Shown here: positions 51,192-60,432 of the stretch, in pieces
Numbering within the stretch: position 1 is the first letter of the stretch
How the letters are laid out: each line of letters starts with the position of its first letter
Assembly: GCF_003967515.1 (NCBI RefSeq)
Contig: NZ_BIFQ01000001.1
Location: 620,001 to 684,000, forward strand
Direction: 5' to 3'
DNA from: Dictyobacter aurantiacus
GTDB taxonomy: Bacteria > Chloroflexota > Ktedonobacteria > Ktedonobacterales > Ktedonobacteraceae
Length of the DNA: 64,000 nucleotides
Program-made: the position numbers and the translations under genes
The notes under the pieces: generated by a model
Seen by the model: only the letters and a program-made list of their open reading frames with translations
Databases searched by the model: none
What the model was told of the DNA's origin: nothing

Positions 51192-53405
51192 ATGACAACA
51201 GCTCCAGAGCAGCAAAAAAGCATCCATATCGGACTGCTTTTACATAACCACCAGCCAGTCGGAAACTTCCCCTGGGTATTTCAGCAGGTATTTGAAGAAT
51301 CCTACTTACCCATGATCCAGGCCCTGGAACGGCATCCAGGTGTACGTCTCTCACTCCATTATACGGGATCACTCCTGGATTGGTTGGAAGAAACACATCC
51401 AGAGTTTCTCCGTCGAGTCGCCGCCCTGGTAGCACGCCAGCAGGTTGAGATTGTCGGCGGCGGTTACTACGAGCCGATTCTGCCATCGATTCCAGATAAC
51501 GACAAGGTTACCCAGATTCGTCGCCTGACGGAGCGCGTCGAGGCCGACTTCGGCACACGTCCCACCGGCATGTGGCTGGCCGAACGCGTCTGGGAGCCGA
51601 GCCTGCCACGCTACTTAACTGAAGCGGGCATCCAGTGGACGATTCTGGACGATATCCATTTCAAGAATGTGGGCCTGGAAGATAAGGATCTCTATGGTTA
51701 CTATGCCACCGAGGATCAGACCGGCATTCTGAAGGTCTATGCGACCAGCCAGTCACTGCGCTATACGATTCCCTGGCGCCCTCCTCAAGAAACCATCGAG
51801 ACCCTACGCAAACTGGTCACTACGGCGGGAGATCGCATCGTGGTCATGGGCGACGATGGCGAGAAATTTGGTAGCTGGCCCGACACCCACCCCTACTGCT
51901 GGGGACCTGATGGCCACTCTGGCTGGGTCGACCAGTTCTTCGCCGCTCTGGAGGAGAATAGCGACTGGCTGCATACCACTCCTCTGGGCGAGTATGCGAA
52001 CCAGCACGCGGCTCTGGGACGCGTCTATATCCCAACCTCATCATATATCGAGATGACCGAGTGGGCCCTTCCTCCACAACGCTCGTATCAGTTCTCTCAA
52101 CTCTTACATCAACTGGAGAGCGAGCACCGCAACGACATTATCCAGTTTATGCGCGGCGGCTTCTGGCGTAGTTTCCTGGTTCGCTATCCAGAGATCAACA
52201 ACCAGCATAAAAAGATGCTGCGCGTGCACGACACTGTCTATACCGCAGGTGGTAATGAAGAGGCCGGCCTGACCCATCTGCTCAAAGCCCAGGCCAACGA
52301 TACTTACTGGCATGGGCTCTTCGGGGGCATCTATATGGCCCACGTGCGCTCAGCTATCTATCATCACCTGATCAAAGCCGAAAACGCCGCCGATCGCATC
52401 AACCATGGCCAGCAATCCTGGCAACGCTACGAGTTCACCGATTTCGAGCGCAACACGCTACAGCAATTGATCATTGAGAGCGATCAGCAAAACCTCTACC
52501 TGGATCCACAGCATGGTGGGAGCCTGTTTGAATGGGACCTGCGGCGCAGCGCCCATAATATGCTCAGCGTCATGACCAGGCAGGAGGAAAGCTATCACCA
52601 GACGTTACGCGCCTATGAGCAGGAACGTCGTCGCCACGTGACCGCGAAAGAAGAGACCCCGGCCAGCAGCGACCCGGGCAATCCACACAGCACCATCCGC
52701 ACGAAAGAGGCCGACCTTGATCAATACCTGGTGCTGGATCGCTATCGCCGCAGTAGCCTGGTAGATCATTTCTTGCCTGCGGGCCTGCCTCTATCCAGCT
52801 ATGCACAGGTGCGCTACGAGGAGCAGGGCAACTTCGCCAATGAACCGTATCAGGCCGACGTCAAGCAGGAGGAGGCGGGCATCACCATCGTGTTGAGCCG
52901 CGAGGGAATGGTCAAACGTCCCGGCGCCCTGAGCCCCCTGCCAGTCTCCCTGAGCAAAACCATCTTCGTTCCCAAAGGGGAAGAGAAACTGGTCATCCGC
53001 TACCAGATCGCCAATCAGGGGCAGGCCCGGCTTCAGAGCATGTTTGCCACGGAATTCAATATCAATCTGCTTGGTGGTGGCGGCAATCCACAGGCCTACT
53101 GCACCGTTGACGACCAACAACTGGAGAGCCACAGCTTTGATAGCACTGGCGAGGTCGCCAATGTGAGCTCGATGCATATCGGCAACAACTGGTTGCAGCA
53201 GGACCTGGGCATCGCGCTCAGCCAGCCAGCCAGCCTGTGGCGCTTCTCCATCGACACGGTCACCGGTTCAGAAGCAGGTTTTGAACGTACCCACCAGGGA
53301 AGCAATTTCACCTTCCTCTGGCCCATCACCCTGGACGGCGGTGAAAGCTGGAACGTCGAAATCACCGCACAGGGAACCCCGGCCTCAGTAGCCCGAAACT
53401 CCTAG
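51192..53405 (+). CDS. GH57 4-alpha-glucanotransferase/alpha-amylase
   Basis: The 737-residue enzyme remodels or cleaves alpha-1,4-glucans. It shows the GH57 conserved regions: HNHQPVGNFPW (about 19-29), EIVGGGYYEPILPSIPDND (about 86-104), MWLAERVWEP with the nucleophile E131, and MGDDGEKFGSWP with the acid/base Asp 221 or 222. The C-terminal half (FANEPYQADV, MFATEFNINLLGGGGNPQAY, LWPITLDGGESW) matches the DUF1925/DUF1926 beta domains of Thermococcus-type glucanotransferase. Without a signal peptide it is likely cytoplasmic and acts on storage glycogen or maltodextrins. It is divergent from the two-component pair. Confidence 0.9.
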   Translation: MTTAPEQQKSIHIGLLLHNHQPVGNFPWVFQQVFEESYLPMIQALERHPGVRLSLHYTGSLLDWLEETHPEFLRRVAALVARQQVEIVGGGYYEPILPSIPDNDKVTQIRRLTERVEADFGTRPTGMWLAERVWEPSLPRYLTEAGIQWTILDDIHFKNVGLEDKDLYGYYATEDQTGILKVYATSQSLRYTIPWRPPQETIETLRKLVTTAGDRIVVMGDDGEKFGSWPDTHPYCWGPDGHSGWVDQFFAALEENSDWLHTTPLGEYANQHAALGRVYIPTSSYIEMTEWALPPQRSYQFSQLLHQLESEHRNDIIQFMRGGFWRSFLVRYPEINNQHKKMLRVHDTVYTAGGNEEAGLTHLLKAQANDTYWHGLFGGIYMAHVRSAIYHHLIKAENAADRINHGQQSWQRYEFTDFERNTLQQLIIESDQQNLYLDPQHGGSLFEWDLRRSAHNMLSVMTRQEESYHQTLRAYEQERRRHVTAKEETPASSDPGNPHSTIRTKEADLDQYLVLDRYRRSSLVDHFLPAGLPLSSYAQVRYEEQGNFANEPYQADVKQEEAGITIVLSREGMVKRPGALSPLPVSLSKTIFVPKGEEKLVIRYQIANQGQARLQSMFATEFNINLLGGGGNPQAYCTVDDQQLESHSFDSTGEVANVSSMHIGNNWLQQDLGIALSQPASLWRFSIDTVTGSEAGFERTHQGSNFTFLWPITLDGGESWNVEITAQGTPASVARNS

Positions 53406-53666
53406 GTCTATAGGACCAAACAGGCGTAGTTGCATGAGAGATCGATCTGTAACGTTGACTATATGGGGGAGAATCAATCTGACAACCCATGATTCTTCCT
53501 CTACGTAGAAACTACGTCATAGATTTGTCTCTTTTTCTTACCATTCACTGTATTAATAAAAAACGGCCAGGGAAACGGCGACAAATACACCTGTTGATAT
53601 CTGGCATTCAGGCTGCCGGGATATTTATCGATTATTGTGTATGTGGAACAGGAAGGAGCAAGGACT

Positions 53667-54383
53667 GTGCAGAAGATCCTGGTGCTGCAACATGAACGAG
53701 AAGACCCCAAAGGATACCTGGGTGAGCTTCTGGAAGCTCGTGGTATCGCCCATGATGTAGTAGAGATCGAGAAGATGGCCCTCCCTGATCCATCACTCTA
53801 TACGGCAATTATCGCGTTAGGTGGTTCGCAACATGTCTATGCGGAACAGGCATACCCGTACCTGGTCCAGGAAAAAGCCTGGCTACGCACGATTGTAGCG
53901 CGGGAGATTCCATATCTGGGCATCTGCCTGGGAGCGCAATTGCTGGCGGATGTATTGGGAGGACAGGTACGTCAGCATATTATGACAGAGATCGGCTTCT
54001 TTGATGTTCAGCTGACGAGCTCCGGTCAACAAGATCCTTTGTTTGCCGGCCTGCCCGGCTGTCAGAAGGTGTTCCACTGGCACGAAGATACATTTGACCT
54101 GCCGCCAGGCGCCCGGCTCCTTGCGACCAGCACGAATACGGAAAACCAGGCCTTCCGCCATGGGCGTTGCGCTTATGGATTACAGTACCATATAGAGCTT
54201 GACCACGACACGCTTAATACCTGGCTCTATCATCCGTCAATGAAAGAGAGTATGATTGCCATTCTGGGAATTTCAGCATATCAAAAGATCGAAGAAGAAC
54301 GGGAAATACATTTTTCCATCTATCAACAACATACGAAAATGCTATTTGAGAATTTTCTAAGAATATGTAATCTGATCCATTGA
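53667..54383 (+). CDS. Class I glutamine amidotransferase-like protein (GATase1)
   Basis: The 238-residue stand-alone GATase1 protein resembles those annotated as GMP-synthase-like. It has the nucleophile elbow IPYLGICLGAQLLADVLGG and the His/Glu pair region in YGLQYHIELDHDTL, plus KVFHWHEDTFDLPPGARLLATS. It may use glutamine or a gamma-glutamyl amide, as in gamma-glutamyl-polyamine hydrolysis, but no partner is encoded. GTG 53667 follows AAGGAG by 8 nt and starts at the first strand (KILVLQHE), so I prefer it to ATG 53637. Confidence 0.82.
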   Translation: MQKILVLQHEREDPKGYLGELLEARGIAHDVVEIEKMALPDPSLYTAIIALGGSQHVYAEQAYPYLVQEKAWLRTIVAREIPYLGICLGAQLLADVLGGQVRQHIMTEIGFFDVQLTSSGQQDPLFAGLPGCQKVFHWHEDTFDLPPGARLLATSTNTENQAFRHGRCAYGLQYHIELDHDTLNTWLYHPSMKESMIAILGISAYQKIEEEREIHFSIYQQHTKMLFENFLRICNLIH

Positions 54384-54623
54384 AATGATATTCAGGAGTG
54401 CAAAACCCTTTTCTTTTCATCCTGCGATCTGCTATACTTGCACACAATAAGTTTATGCGACCCACACAACGGTTCGCCACATATGCTAATCCAGCGAACC
54501 AGCACTATATGCGGCAGGCACATCAGGGGTTGTGACAAAGTAGAGCATGTATAAGGATGTAGAGAATCAGCTTTAAAGGTATTCCTGGACCAAGTGGTCT
54601 GTTCTATTGTAAATGGTATAGAC

Positions 54624-55625
54624 ATGAATTATCAAGTGATGAGAAAAAGTACAACATCTATAGTAAAATCATTCGAAAGGCAGCAATCGACGAAGATGCC
54701 ACACCAAACCAGACATAATAAGCGTACTACTATCCATCATCTTCATAAGCGATCACCTTTCGCTACTTCTAGTCGCAGCATCGCCAACGAACGCCATCCA
54801 ACCCGTAATGAAGACAGCATGATCGTCGACGAGATCGGAGGTCTCTTCGCAGTCTTCGATGGCGTAGGAGGCAGCGCAGCCGCTGAAATTGCTTCGCAGA
54901 CAGCCGCGAACTCAACACGCGAAGCCTGGAAGCTGATAATGAGCAGGAATCCTCATCGGCGCAAGATCTATACATTTCTAGAAGATTGCAATAAACGTGA
55001 TCTCTGCAAGATCCTGGAAGACCTGATCCTGAAATCAGATGAGCAGGTACGCACCAGCGGCGCCCAACGTGCGGGCACAGATGATCTGGCCACCACCGTT
55101 GCACTGGCTGCTTTTTGCCGCCGGCCAGACTCTCACGAATATACAATGGTCTATGCACATGTGGGTGATAGCCGCGTCTATCTACTACGTGGAGATGAGC
55201 GTATCAAGCGCCTCACCAGCGATGATGGTCTCCTGACCAAGCTGATCGAAAATCAGATCGTTAATGAATACCATGCATTCCGCATCGATCAGGCAATGCG
55301 GGCCGATCAACTTTCTGAGGTCGAATACAACTACTTCCGGTTGCGCGGCGGTATTACCCAGGCCCTGGGCGGACCTATACCACCAACCATTCACACCAAC
55401 AAAATAAGCATACGACCAGGGGATCGCATCCTTCTCTGTACAGATGGCATTCACGATAATCTGACCGACGAAGAGATCGAAGATATTCTAAGGACGAGTC
55501 CACGTTCATCGGCATCCCGCATCCTCGTTGAAAGCGCCCGCCAACGTTCCCATGAAGACCGTACCCAGACAATTCGCTCCAAACCCGACGACATGAGTGC
55601 TATTGTGCTTACCTGTCGTTTTTAG
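54624..55625 (+). CDS. PP2C-family protein serine/threonine phosphatase
   Basis: The 333-residue metal-dependent phosphatase has RNEDSMIVDEIGGLFAVFDGVGGSAAAEIAS (first metal aspartates), HVGDSRVYLLRGDERIKRLTSDD, ILLCTDGIHDNLTDEEI and KPDDMSAIVL at the end. The first 60 residues are basic and poorly conserved, so the real start may be ATG 54696 or GTG 54594; none has a good ribosome site. Bacterial members oppose Ser/Thr kinases or anti-sigma factors. No kinase gene is adjacent. No membrane helix is visible. Confidence 0.85.
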   Translation: MNYQVMRKSTTSIVKSFERQQSTKMPHQTRHNKRTTIHHLHKRSPFATSSRSIANERHPTRNEDSMIVDEIGGLFAVFDGVGGSAAAEIASQTAANSTREAWKLIMSRNPHRRKIYTFLEDCNKRDLCKILEDLILKSDEQVRTSGAQRAGTDDLATTVALAAFCRRPDSHEYTMVYAHVGDSRVYLLRGDERIKRLTSDDGLLTKLIENQIVNEYHAFRIDQAMRADQLSEVEYNYFRLRGGITQALGGPIPPTIHTNKISIRPGDRILLCTDGIHDNLTDEEIEDILRTSPRSSASRILVESARQRSHEDRTQTIRSKPDDMSAIVLTCRF

Positions 55626-55979
55626 CAGGCGTTGATCAACAGGCGGCGTTAGCAGTAACATAGCATAAATATAGCGAGCACTTACAGGCAATGCATACCA
55701 GCGCTTGCTCGTAGCTCGCTGCGTCATCACGCCGCCACCCCAACAGCACCGCAGATCCCCCATCATCTACCAACAAGTATGTGAGTCACCGCCATGCGGA
55801 CACCAACGCTGAGGCACGCTATCTTTTGCCGCCTTTTTGTCCTCAATCTAATTTTACCCCGCTCAAAAAGCATGCCGGAAGGAGAGATCAAGCTCCCAAT
55901 ATTGCAGTATGTCAATATTTCTGCCCGGTGATCCGATAAAGAATAGTGCTTGAATATCCTAGCACATAAGGGAGGGCTC

Positions 55980-56720
55980 ATGAACTCTGTTGATATCGCA
56001 CGTGCCTTTGTACAGCAAACATTCCCGAATTGTAAGGCCGCCATCCTTGCCGGGAGTGCTTCTCGAGGAGAAGAAACCGATACATCTGATCTGGACATCC
56101 TGGTGATTGTCGATAAGACACAGTCGGTCTATGAAGAGTCGCTAAACGCATTCGGGCGAGCGATCGACGTTTTGTTCTATACCCATGATGCCTGTCGCAA
56201 GCTCTTCAAAATGGAAATCCAACGCCGTCGACCGGTGGTGACGCATATGTGCGCGCACGGCATCATTTTAAAAGATCCGACTGGATTGGCGCTACAGATC
56301 CAGGATGAAGCCTGGCAGGTGCTACGCTATGGTCCAGAGGTGATGTCGCAGGAAGAACTGGACATGCATCGCAATGAACTGACGGATCAGCTTGACGATT
56401 TTATTGGCGCAAAGGATTGGCACGAGAGCAATATCGTCGCGTTTTCTTTGATCGTTGGCTCCATCAACCTTGTACTCAGCTCACGTCGCCACTGGATTGG
56501 GGCGGGCAAGTGGCTGCTGCGAGAACTGCAAGACTATGATCCTCAACTGGCACAGCAGTGCGTTCGCGCCATGGACAGCTTCTACAAGCAGGGGCGCAAA
56601 GATGATTTAATCGCCTTCGTAGAGCAAGCACTGGATCTGGTAGGTGGGCGGTTAGATAAAATTATCCACGGCAAAAAAGACACGCGTCCGAATGAAGGCC
56701 TGCTGGTATCCGAGACGTGA
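55980..56720 (+). CDS. Nucleotidyltransferase-domain protein with helical C-terminus
   Basis: The 246-residue protein has a pol-beta-type nucleotidyltransferase N-terminus, AAILAGSASRGEETDTSDLDILVIVD, with the Gly-Ser and paired aspartates, and a third Asp in AIDVLFY. Residues 110-240 are helical and could be a HEPN-like or substrate-binding part. It resembles aminoglycoside-modifying or MNT-type proteins only in the catalytic core. AAGGGAGGG just before ATG 55980 supports this start. No clear toxin partner is adjacent. The gap 55626-55979 shows no gene and no clear promoter. Confidence 0.75.
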   Translation: MNSVDIARAFVQQTFPNCKAAILAGSASRGEETDTSDLDILVIVDKTQSVYEESLNAFGRAIDVLFYTHDACRKLFKMEIQRRRPVVTHMCAHGIILKDPTGLALQIQDEAWQVLRYGPEVMSQEELDMHRNELTDQLDDFIGAKDWHESNIVAFSLIVGSINLVLSSRRHWIGAGKWLLRELQDYDPQLAQQCVRAMDSFYKQGRKDDLIAFVEQALDLVGGRLDKIIHGKKDTRPNEGLLVSET

Positions 56721-56742
56721 TATAAAAAAAGAGGCGCAAAAA

Positions 56743-56782
56743 GAAGAGGCTTCAACCATGCCGGACTGGTTGGAGCCTCTTC
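56743..56782. terminator. Shared terminator between convergent genes
   Basis: The arms 56743-56758 and 56767-56782 pair over 16 bp with one G-T mismatch and an 8-nt loop. It separates the nucleotidyltransferase stop (56720) from the FtsH-like stop (56791). Confidence 0.7.
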
Positions 56783-56790
56783 AGCGTAAA

Positions 56791-59079
56791 TTATGCCTGC
56801 GCGACGACAGCTTCAAACTGATCGCGATCAAGCTGCTCGTGTTCTATCAATGCGGCGGCCAGCGTTGTCAGCATATCACTGTGCTCTGTGAGAATGGCAT
56901 GGGCCATAGCATGACCGTCCTGCAGGATACGCTGAACCTCCGCATCAACCAGAGAGTTCATCGTTACGCCACTGATGGACCTGGAGGGCATCGTTTGCGC
57001 ATAATACCGGCCTGGAATGGGCCGGGCCACGCCATGTAGATGCAAATTGCCCTGTGCATCAGCGACCAGGGTCCTGGCCTGCGCAGGCACCGCGTCGGGA
57101 TCGATCTGACGTAGATTTAGCTCATAGGATTCTTCCGGACGGTAGTCCGCGAACATTACGCCTATGCGCTCACTCATCCCCCAACGCGTAACCATCTTAC
57201 GGGCCAGGTCGGTCACCACCTGCAAATCGTTTTCCGCCCCGGTAGTCACCCGTTCCACCCCAAAGGTTAGTTCTTCCGCCACCCGGCCTCCCAGGCCGAC
57301 CGCGATCCGCGCCATCAACGTTTCACGGCTGTAGTTATAGCGATCCATTTCGGCGCTAAACTGTGTTACGCCCAGACTCTGTCCGCGCGGCAAAATGGTC
57401 ACGCGATTCACTCGATCAGCTTCGGGAAGGTAGTGCGCAACCAGCGCATGACCACCTTCGTGAACCGCAATAATGCGGCGCTCATCCTCGCTCATCACCA
57501 GGGGTCGTAACGCACCCAGTTGAATACGGGCCAGCGCCTCTTCGAAACATTCGTGGGTGACCGCCATTAAATCTCTTCGCGCCGCGGAGAGGGCAGCTTC
57601 ATTCACCAGGTTGGCGAGATCAGCACCAGTCATGCCAGTGGTCAGACGGGCCAGACGCTCTAACGAGACATCCATAGCCAGAGGCGTCTGACGCGAATGC
57701 ACGCGCAAGATGGCTTCGCGACCAACACGATCCGGTGCAGACACCGTGATGCGCCGATCAAAACGACCGGGTCGCAGTAGCGCCTTATCCAGGATATCTA
57801 CCCGGTTGGTGGCCGCCATCACAATCACAGCCTGCCGCGCATCAAAACCATCCAGTTCAACCAGCAGCTGGTTCAGAGTCTGGTCTCGTTCATCGTTGCC
57901 TGTAGCACGCACCGAGCGCTTGCGCCCTACCGCATCGATCTCATCGATAAAGATAACACACGGTGCTACGTGGCGCGCTTGCTGAAAAAGATCACGCACG
58001 CGGCTGGCACCAACACCGACAAACATTTCAACAAATTCAGAGGCACTGATACTAAAAAAAGGAACATGCGCCTCGCCCGCGACCGCTTTGGCCAGCAGGG
58101 TCTTGCCAGTGCCAGGGGAACCCACCAGCAGGGCGCCTCGTGGGATGTGAGCTCCCAGACGACTAAATTTCTCCGGTTGGCGCAGAAACTGCACCATCTC
58201 TACCAGTTCAGATTTAACTTCATCGATACCAGCAACATCGGCGAACGTCACCGAAGGAATATTGGCAATCGGGGCCGCTCCAGATTTGCTCGCGGCCGTA
58301 GAGGAACCACGTATACCGGATAGGGGCTTCGCGTTATGGGATTGAGTCGGTGGAGGTGATACACCCTCGGGTAAACGATCAAAGCGCCTGGCCCGGCTTT
58401 TACCTATCTGACTGACGCGATCATCCATGAAGCCAGGCGAATTACGCCTGTTGCGCAGCACAAAAAACACCAGCAGCAAACCAAGCAACAGCAGTAAAGG
58501 CGCGAAACGCAGCAGCATGGTGAAGAGCAAAGATGGCTGTGGCGTAGAAAGAACGTGAACATCGACGTGCGAAGACTCTAGCTGGTTCATGAGCAGATCT
58601 TTGCCACCGGCTGGGATGCGCACATAAAGCGTGTGCTGCTCAAAAGCAGTGGTATCCTGTGAAGCAGACAGGGTGCTGCCATTATTGGCTAAGGTATTAT
58701 ACCATCCCGCAGGATCAATCTGAGTCTCTTTTCCAATTTTAGTTATATCTTTAGATGGTTGAAGCGGATATTTAAGTAAGGCATGAACATCGTCATCTTG
58801 AATGGCCACCGCCGAAACATTTCCACTTTGCAACTGATGTATCAGGGTCGTGTAGTCAACAACTTGCGATCCATCGTTCGGGTCATTCGCACCTGGTGCT
58901 GGTAGACGCAAACAGATAGCAAGCAGTAATACGCATAAAACTACAATGAGTGTACATGTAAGAGCAGCATTACGGTGATGACGAAAAAATTGCCCCATCC
59001 TCCGCCCATAATCACGTATAGGTCGCTGTTGACGCCTCCAATTACCCGGCTTCATGCGGCGACTAGCCTTATCATCCAT
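56791..59079 (-). CDS. FtsH-like AAA+ zinc metalloprotease, extended form
   Basis: The 762-residue membrane protease should unfold and degrade proteins. A basic N-terminus of 35 residues precedes helix 1 (about 38-58) and an external domain; helix 2 (about 184-209) leads to a long linker (210-275) rich in Ser and Arg. The AAA+ core has Walker A GSPGTGKT (320-327), Walker [12 protein letters not shown] and arginine fingers in [10 protein letters not shown]. The zinc site is H540-EGG-H544, where FtsH normally has HEAGH, with the third ligand in TTGAENDLQ. It is about 100-150 residues longer than ordinary FtsH, probably an accessory paralogue. Confidence 0.9.
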   Translation of the reverse strand: MDDKASRRMKPGNWRRQQRPIRDYGRRMGQFFRHHRNAALTCTLIVVLCVLLLAICLRLPAPGANDPNDGSQVVDYTTLIHQLQSGNVSAVAIQDDDVHALLKYPLQPSKDITKIGKETQIDPAGWYNTLANNGSTLSASQDTTAFEQHTLYVRIPAGGKDLLMNQLESSHVDVHVLSTPQPSLLFTMLLRFAPLLLLLGLLLVFFVLRNRRNSPGFMDDRVSQIGKSRARRFDRLPEGVSPPPTQSHNAKPLSGIRGSSTAASKSGAAPIANIPSVTFADVAGIDEVKSELVEMVQFLRQPEKFSRLGAHIPRGALLVGSPGTGKTLLAKAVAGEAHVPFFSISASEFVEMFVGVGASRVRDLFQQARHVAPCVIFIDEIDAVGRKRSVRATGNDERDQTLNQLLVELDGFDARQAVIVMAATNRVDILDKALLRPGRFDRRITVSAPDRVGREAILRVHSRQTPLAMDVSLERLARLTTGMTGADLANLVNEAALSAARRDLMAVTHECFEEALARIQLGALRPLVMSEDERRIIAVHEGGHALVAHYLPEADRVNRVTILPRGQSLGVTQFSAEMDRYNYSRETLMARIAVGLGGRVAEELTFGVERVTTGAENDLQVVTDLARKMVTRWGMSERIGVMFADYRPEESYELNLRQIDPDAVPAQARTLVADAQGNLHLHGVARPIPGRYYAQTMPSRSISGVTMNSLVDAEVQRILQDGHAMAHAILTEHSDMLTTLAAALIEHEQLDRDQFEAVVAQA

Positions 59080-59660
59080 ACCTTCACCTCGCCTAAAACA
59101 GGTTGTTCTATTACTAAGATCTCGATGCTAGTTCCCATGAAAAGAGAACTATCTATAAACCAGAAAAGAAAATGCTGTCTCGTCAGCACTTTATAGGTAT
59201 AAAAAAAAGCATTCTATATCATCATCACAACCCTGTGGTTGTGAGCTTGCTTTCTTTCATATACTATTTCTACTATTTCAGGCCGCCACATCCACGTTCG
59301 CAGTCAGAAATAGACAACCATCAACCTACGTTGGGAAAACAAACGCTGCTTGGAGTTAAACTAGCTGTAGTTTATCGCGTTTCACCACGCACCGTACTAC
59401 CCACAGTACTTTCTTCTTAGCACATATTATGTCAAGCCATCTCAAAGTGTATCACCGCATAGTCTTTAATAGCCTTAGAAGAAGCCACGCTTCCGACACA
59501 TTCCCTATTTATAATGGTAGATAACATGAATAGCGCCATCGATAAAATCGACCGCGCTGTTTAGGGTAACGTATTCGTATAACCTGGCACACGCCATCCT
59601 TACTTCTATTACGTTGCCATTCTCTCTACATGATACACATTTCACCCATAATGGGTACCA

Positions 59661-59718
59661 CTTGAAACAAAAAGAGGCAAGACGCCTCTACAGGTGTCTT
59701 GCCTCTTTTTGTTTCAAG
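59661..59718. repeat. 23-bp perfect-stem hairpin
   Basis: The arms 59661-59683 and 59696-59718 pair perfectly with a 12-nt loop. It marks the left edge of the repeat-rich block 59661-60420. No gene was found between 59080 and 60432; 59080-59660 is AT-rich with a small hairpin near 59225 and nothing else clear. Confidence 0.6.
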
Positions 59719-59765
59719 TCCCAATTCACTGGGGCACATAAGCGCCCCAGCGGCCGCTACGCGGC

Positions 59766-59841
59766 CGCCCAGTTTATGTGTGTGATGGTGCGGCAGGTGC
59801 GCATGCGCACCTGCCGCACCATCACACACATAAACTGGGCG
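59766..59841. repeat. Perfect 76-bp palindrome
   Basis: The two 38-base halves, 59766-59803 and 59804-59841, are exact reverse complements with no loop. The centre GCGCATGCGC is the motif repeated in the array that follows. The outer part contains the family's TGTGTGATGGTGCGGCAGG arm. Such perfect palindromes are normally unstable in replication. Confidence 0.85.
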
Positions 59842-60270
59842 CATCTGCAATGCTCACGAGTCCATTTTATGCTAGTACAGAAAGGAGTACGCATGCGCAC
59901 CTGTCGCACCATCACACATGACCGGTAAGCGCCGGTGATACTCATGAGTCTTGTTTTATGTTAGTGCATTGAGGGCGCGCATGCGCACCTGTCACACCAT
60001 CACACATGACCGGTGAGCATTGCAGATGCTCACGAGTCCATTTTATGCTAGTACAGAGGAGGGCGCATGCGCACCTGTCACACCATCACACATGACCGGT
60101 GAGCATTGCAGATGCTCACCGGTCCATTTTATGCTAGTACAGAGGAGGGCGCATGCGCACCTGTCGCACCATCACACATGACCGGTGAGCACCGGTGGGA
60201 CCCATGAGTCTTGTTTTATGTTAGTGCATTGAGGGCGCGCATGCGCACCTGTCGCACCATCACACATGAG
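59801..60270. repeat. Six-copy tandem array, 86-90-bp period
   Basis: The motif GCATGCGCAC starts at 59801, 59891, 59979, 60065, 60151 and 60239, spacings 90, 88, 86, 86 and 88. Each unit continues with CCTGTCGCACCATCACACATGACCGGT-type sequence. Two sub-types alternate in their second half: one ends with TTTTATGCTAGTACAGAGGAG, the other with TTTTATGTTAGTGCATTGAGG. There are no unique spacers, so it is not a CRISPR array. There are no long reading frames. Confidence 0.85.
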
Positions 60271-60301
60271 CGATCTCACACCTACAGTGCCCAGAAGTCC
60301 G

Positions 60302-60420
60302 TTTTGTGGTGGTGCATCGGGTGCGCATGTGCGCACCCGATGCACCACCACAAAAATAACAGCGCGGCTGCGTAGCAGCCGCGCGTGTGGAGGCGCTCAT
60401 GTACCCCTAAAATGACAAGA
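60302..60420. repeat. Inverted, partial MITE-like copy with 25-bp stem
   Basis: Read on the reverse strand, 60420 to 60302 follows the left half of the family: TGTCATTTTAGGGGTACATGAGCGC, GCGCGGCTGC block, then the TTTTGTGGTGGTGCAT hairpin with perfect arms 60302-60326 / 60331-60355. It faces the partial copy that starts near 59720, so the tandem array is enclosed by two opposed family ends. It lies 12 bp from the S9 peptidase stop. Confidence 0.6.
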
Positions 60421-60432
60421 TTAAATCACTCT

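Noticed and set aside
55980..56720. MNT/HEPN toxin-antitoxin pair
   Set aside because: There is one fused gene with no neighbouring partner; the C-terminal half lacks a clear HEPN RxxxxH motif.
59801..60270. CRISPR-like periodic array
   Set aside because: The units are similar over their whole 86-90 bp, without unique spacers, and no cas genes are present. It is a tandem repeat.
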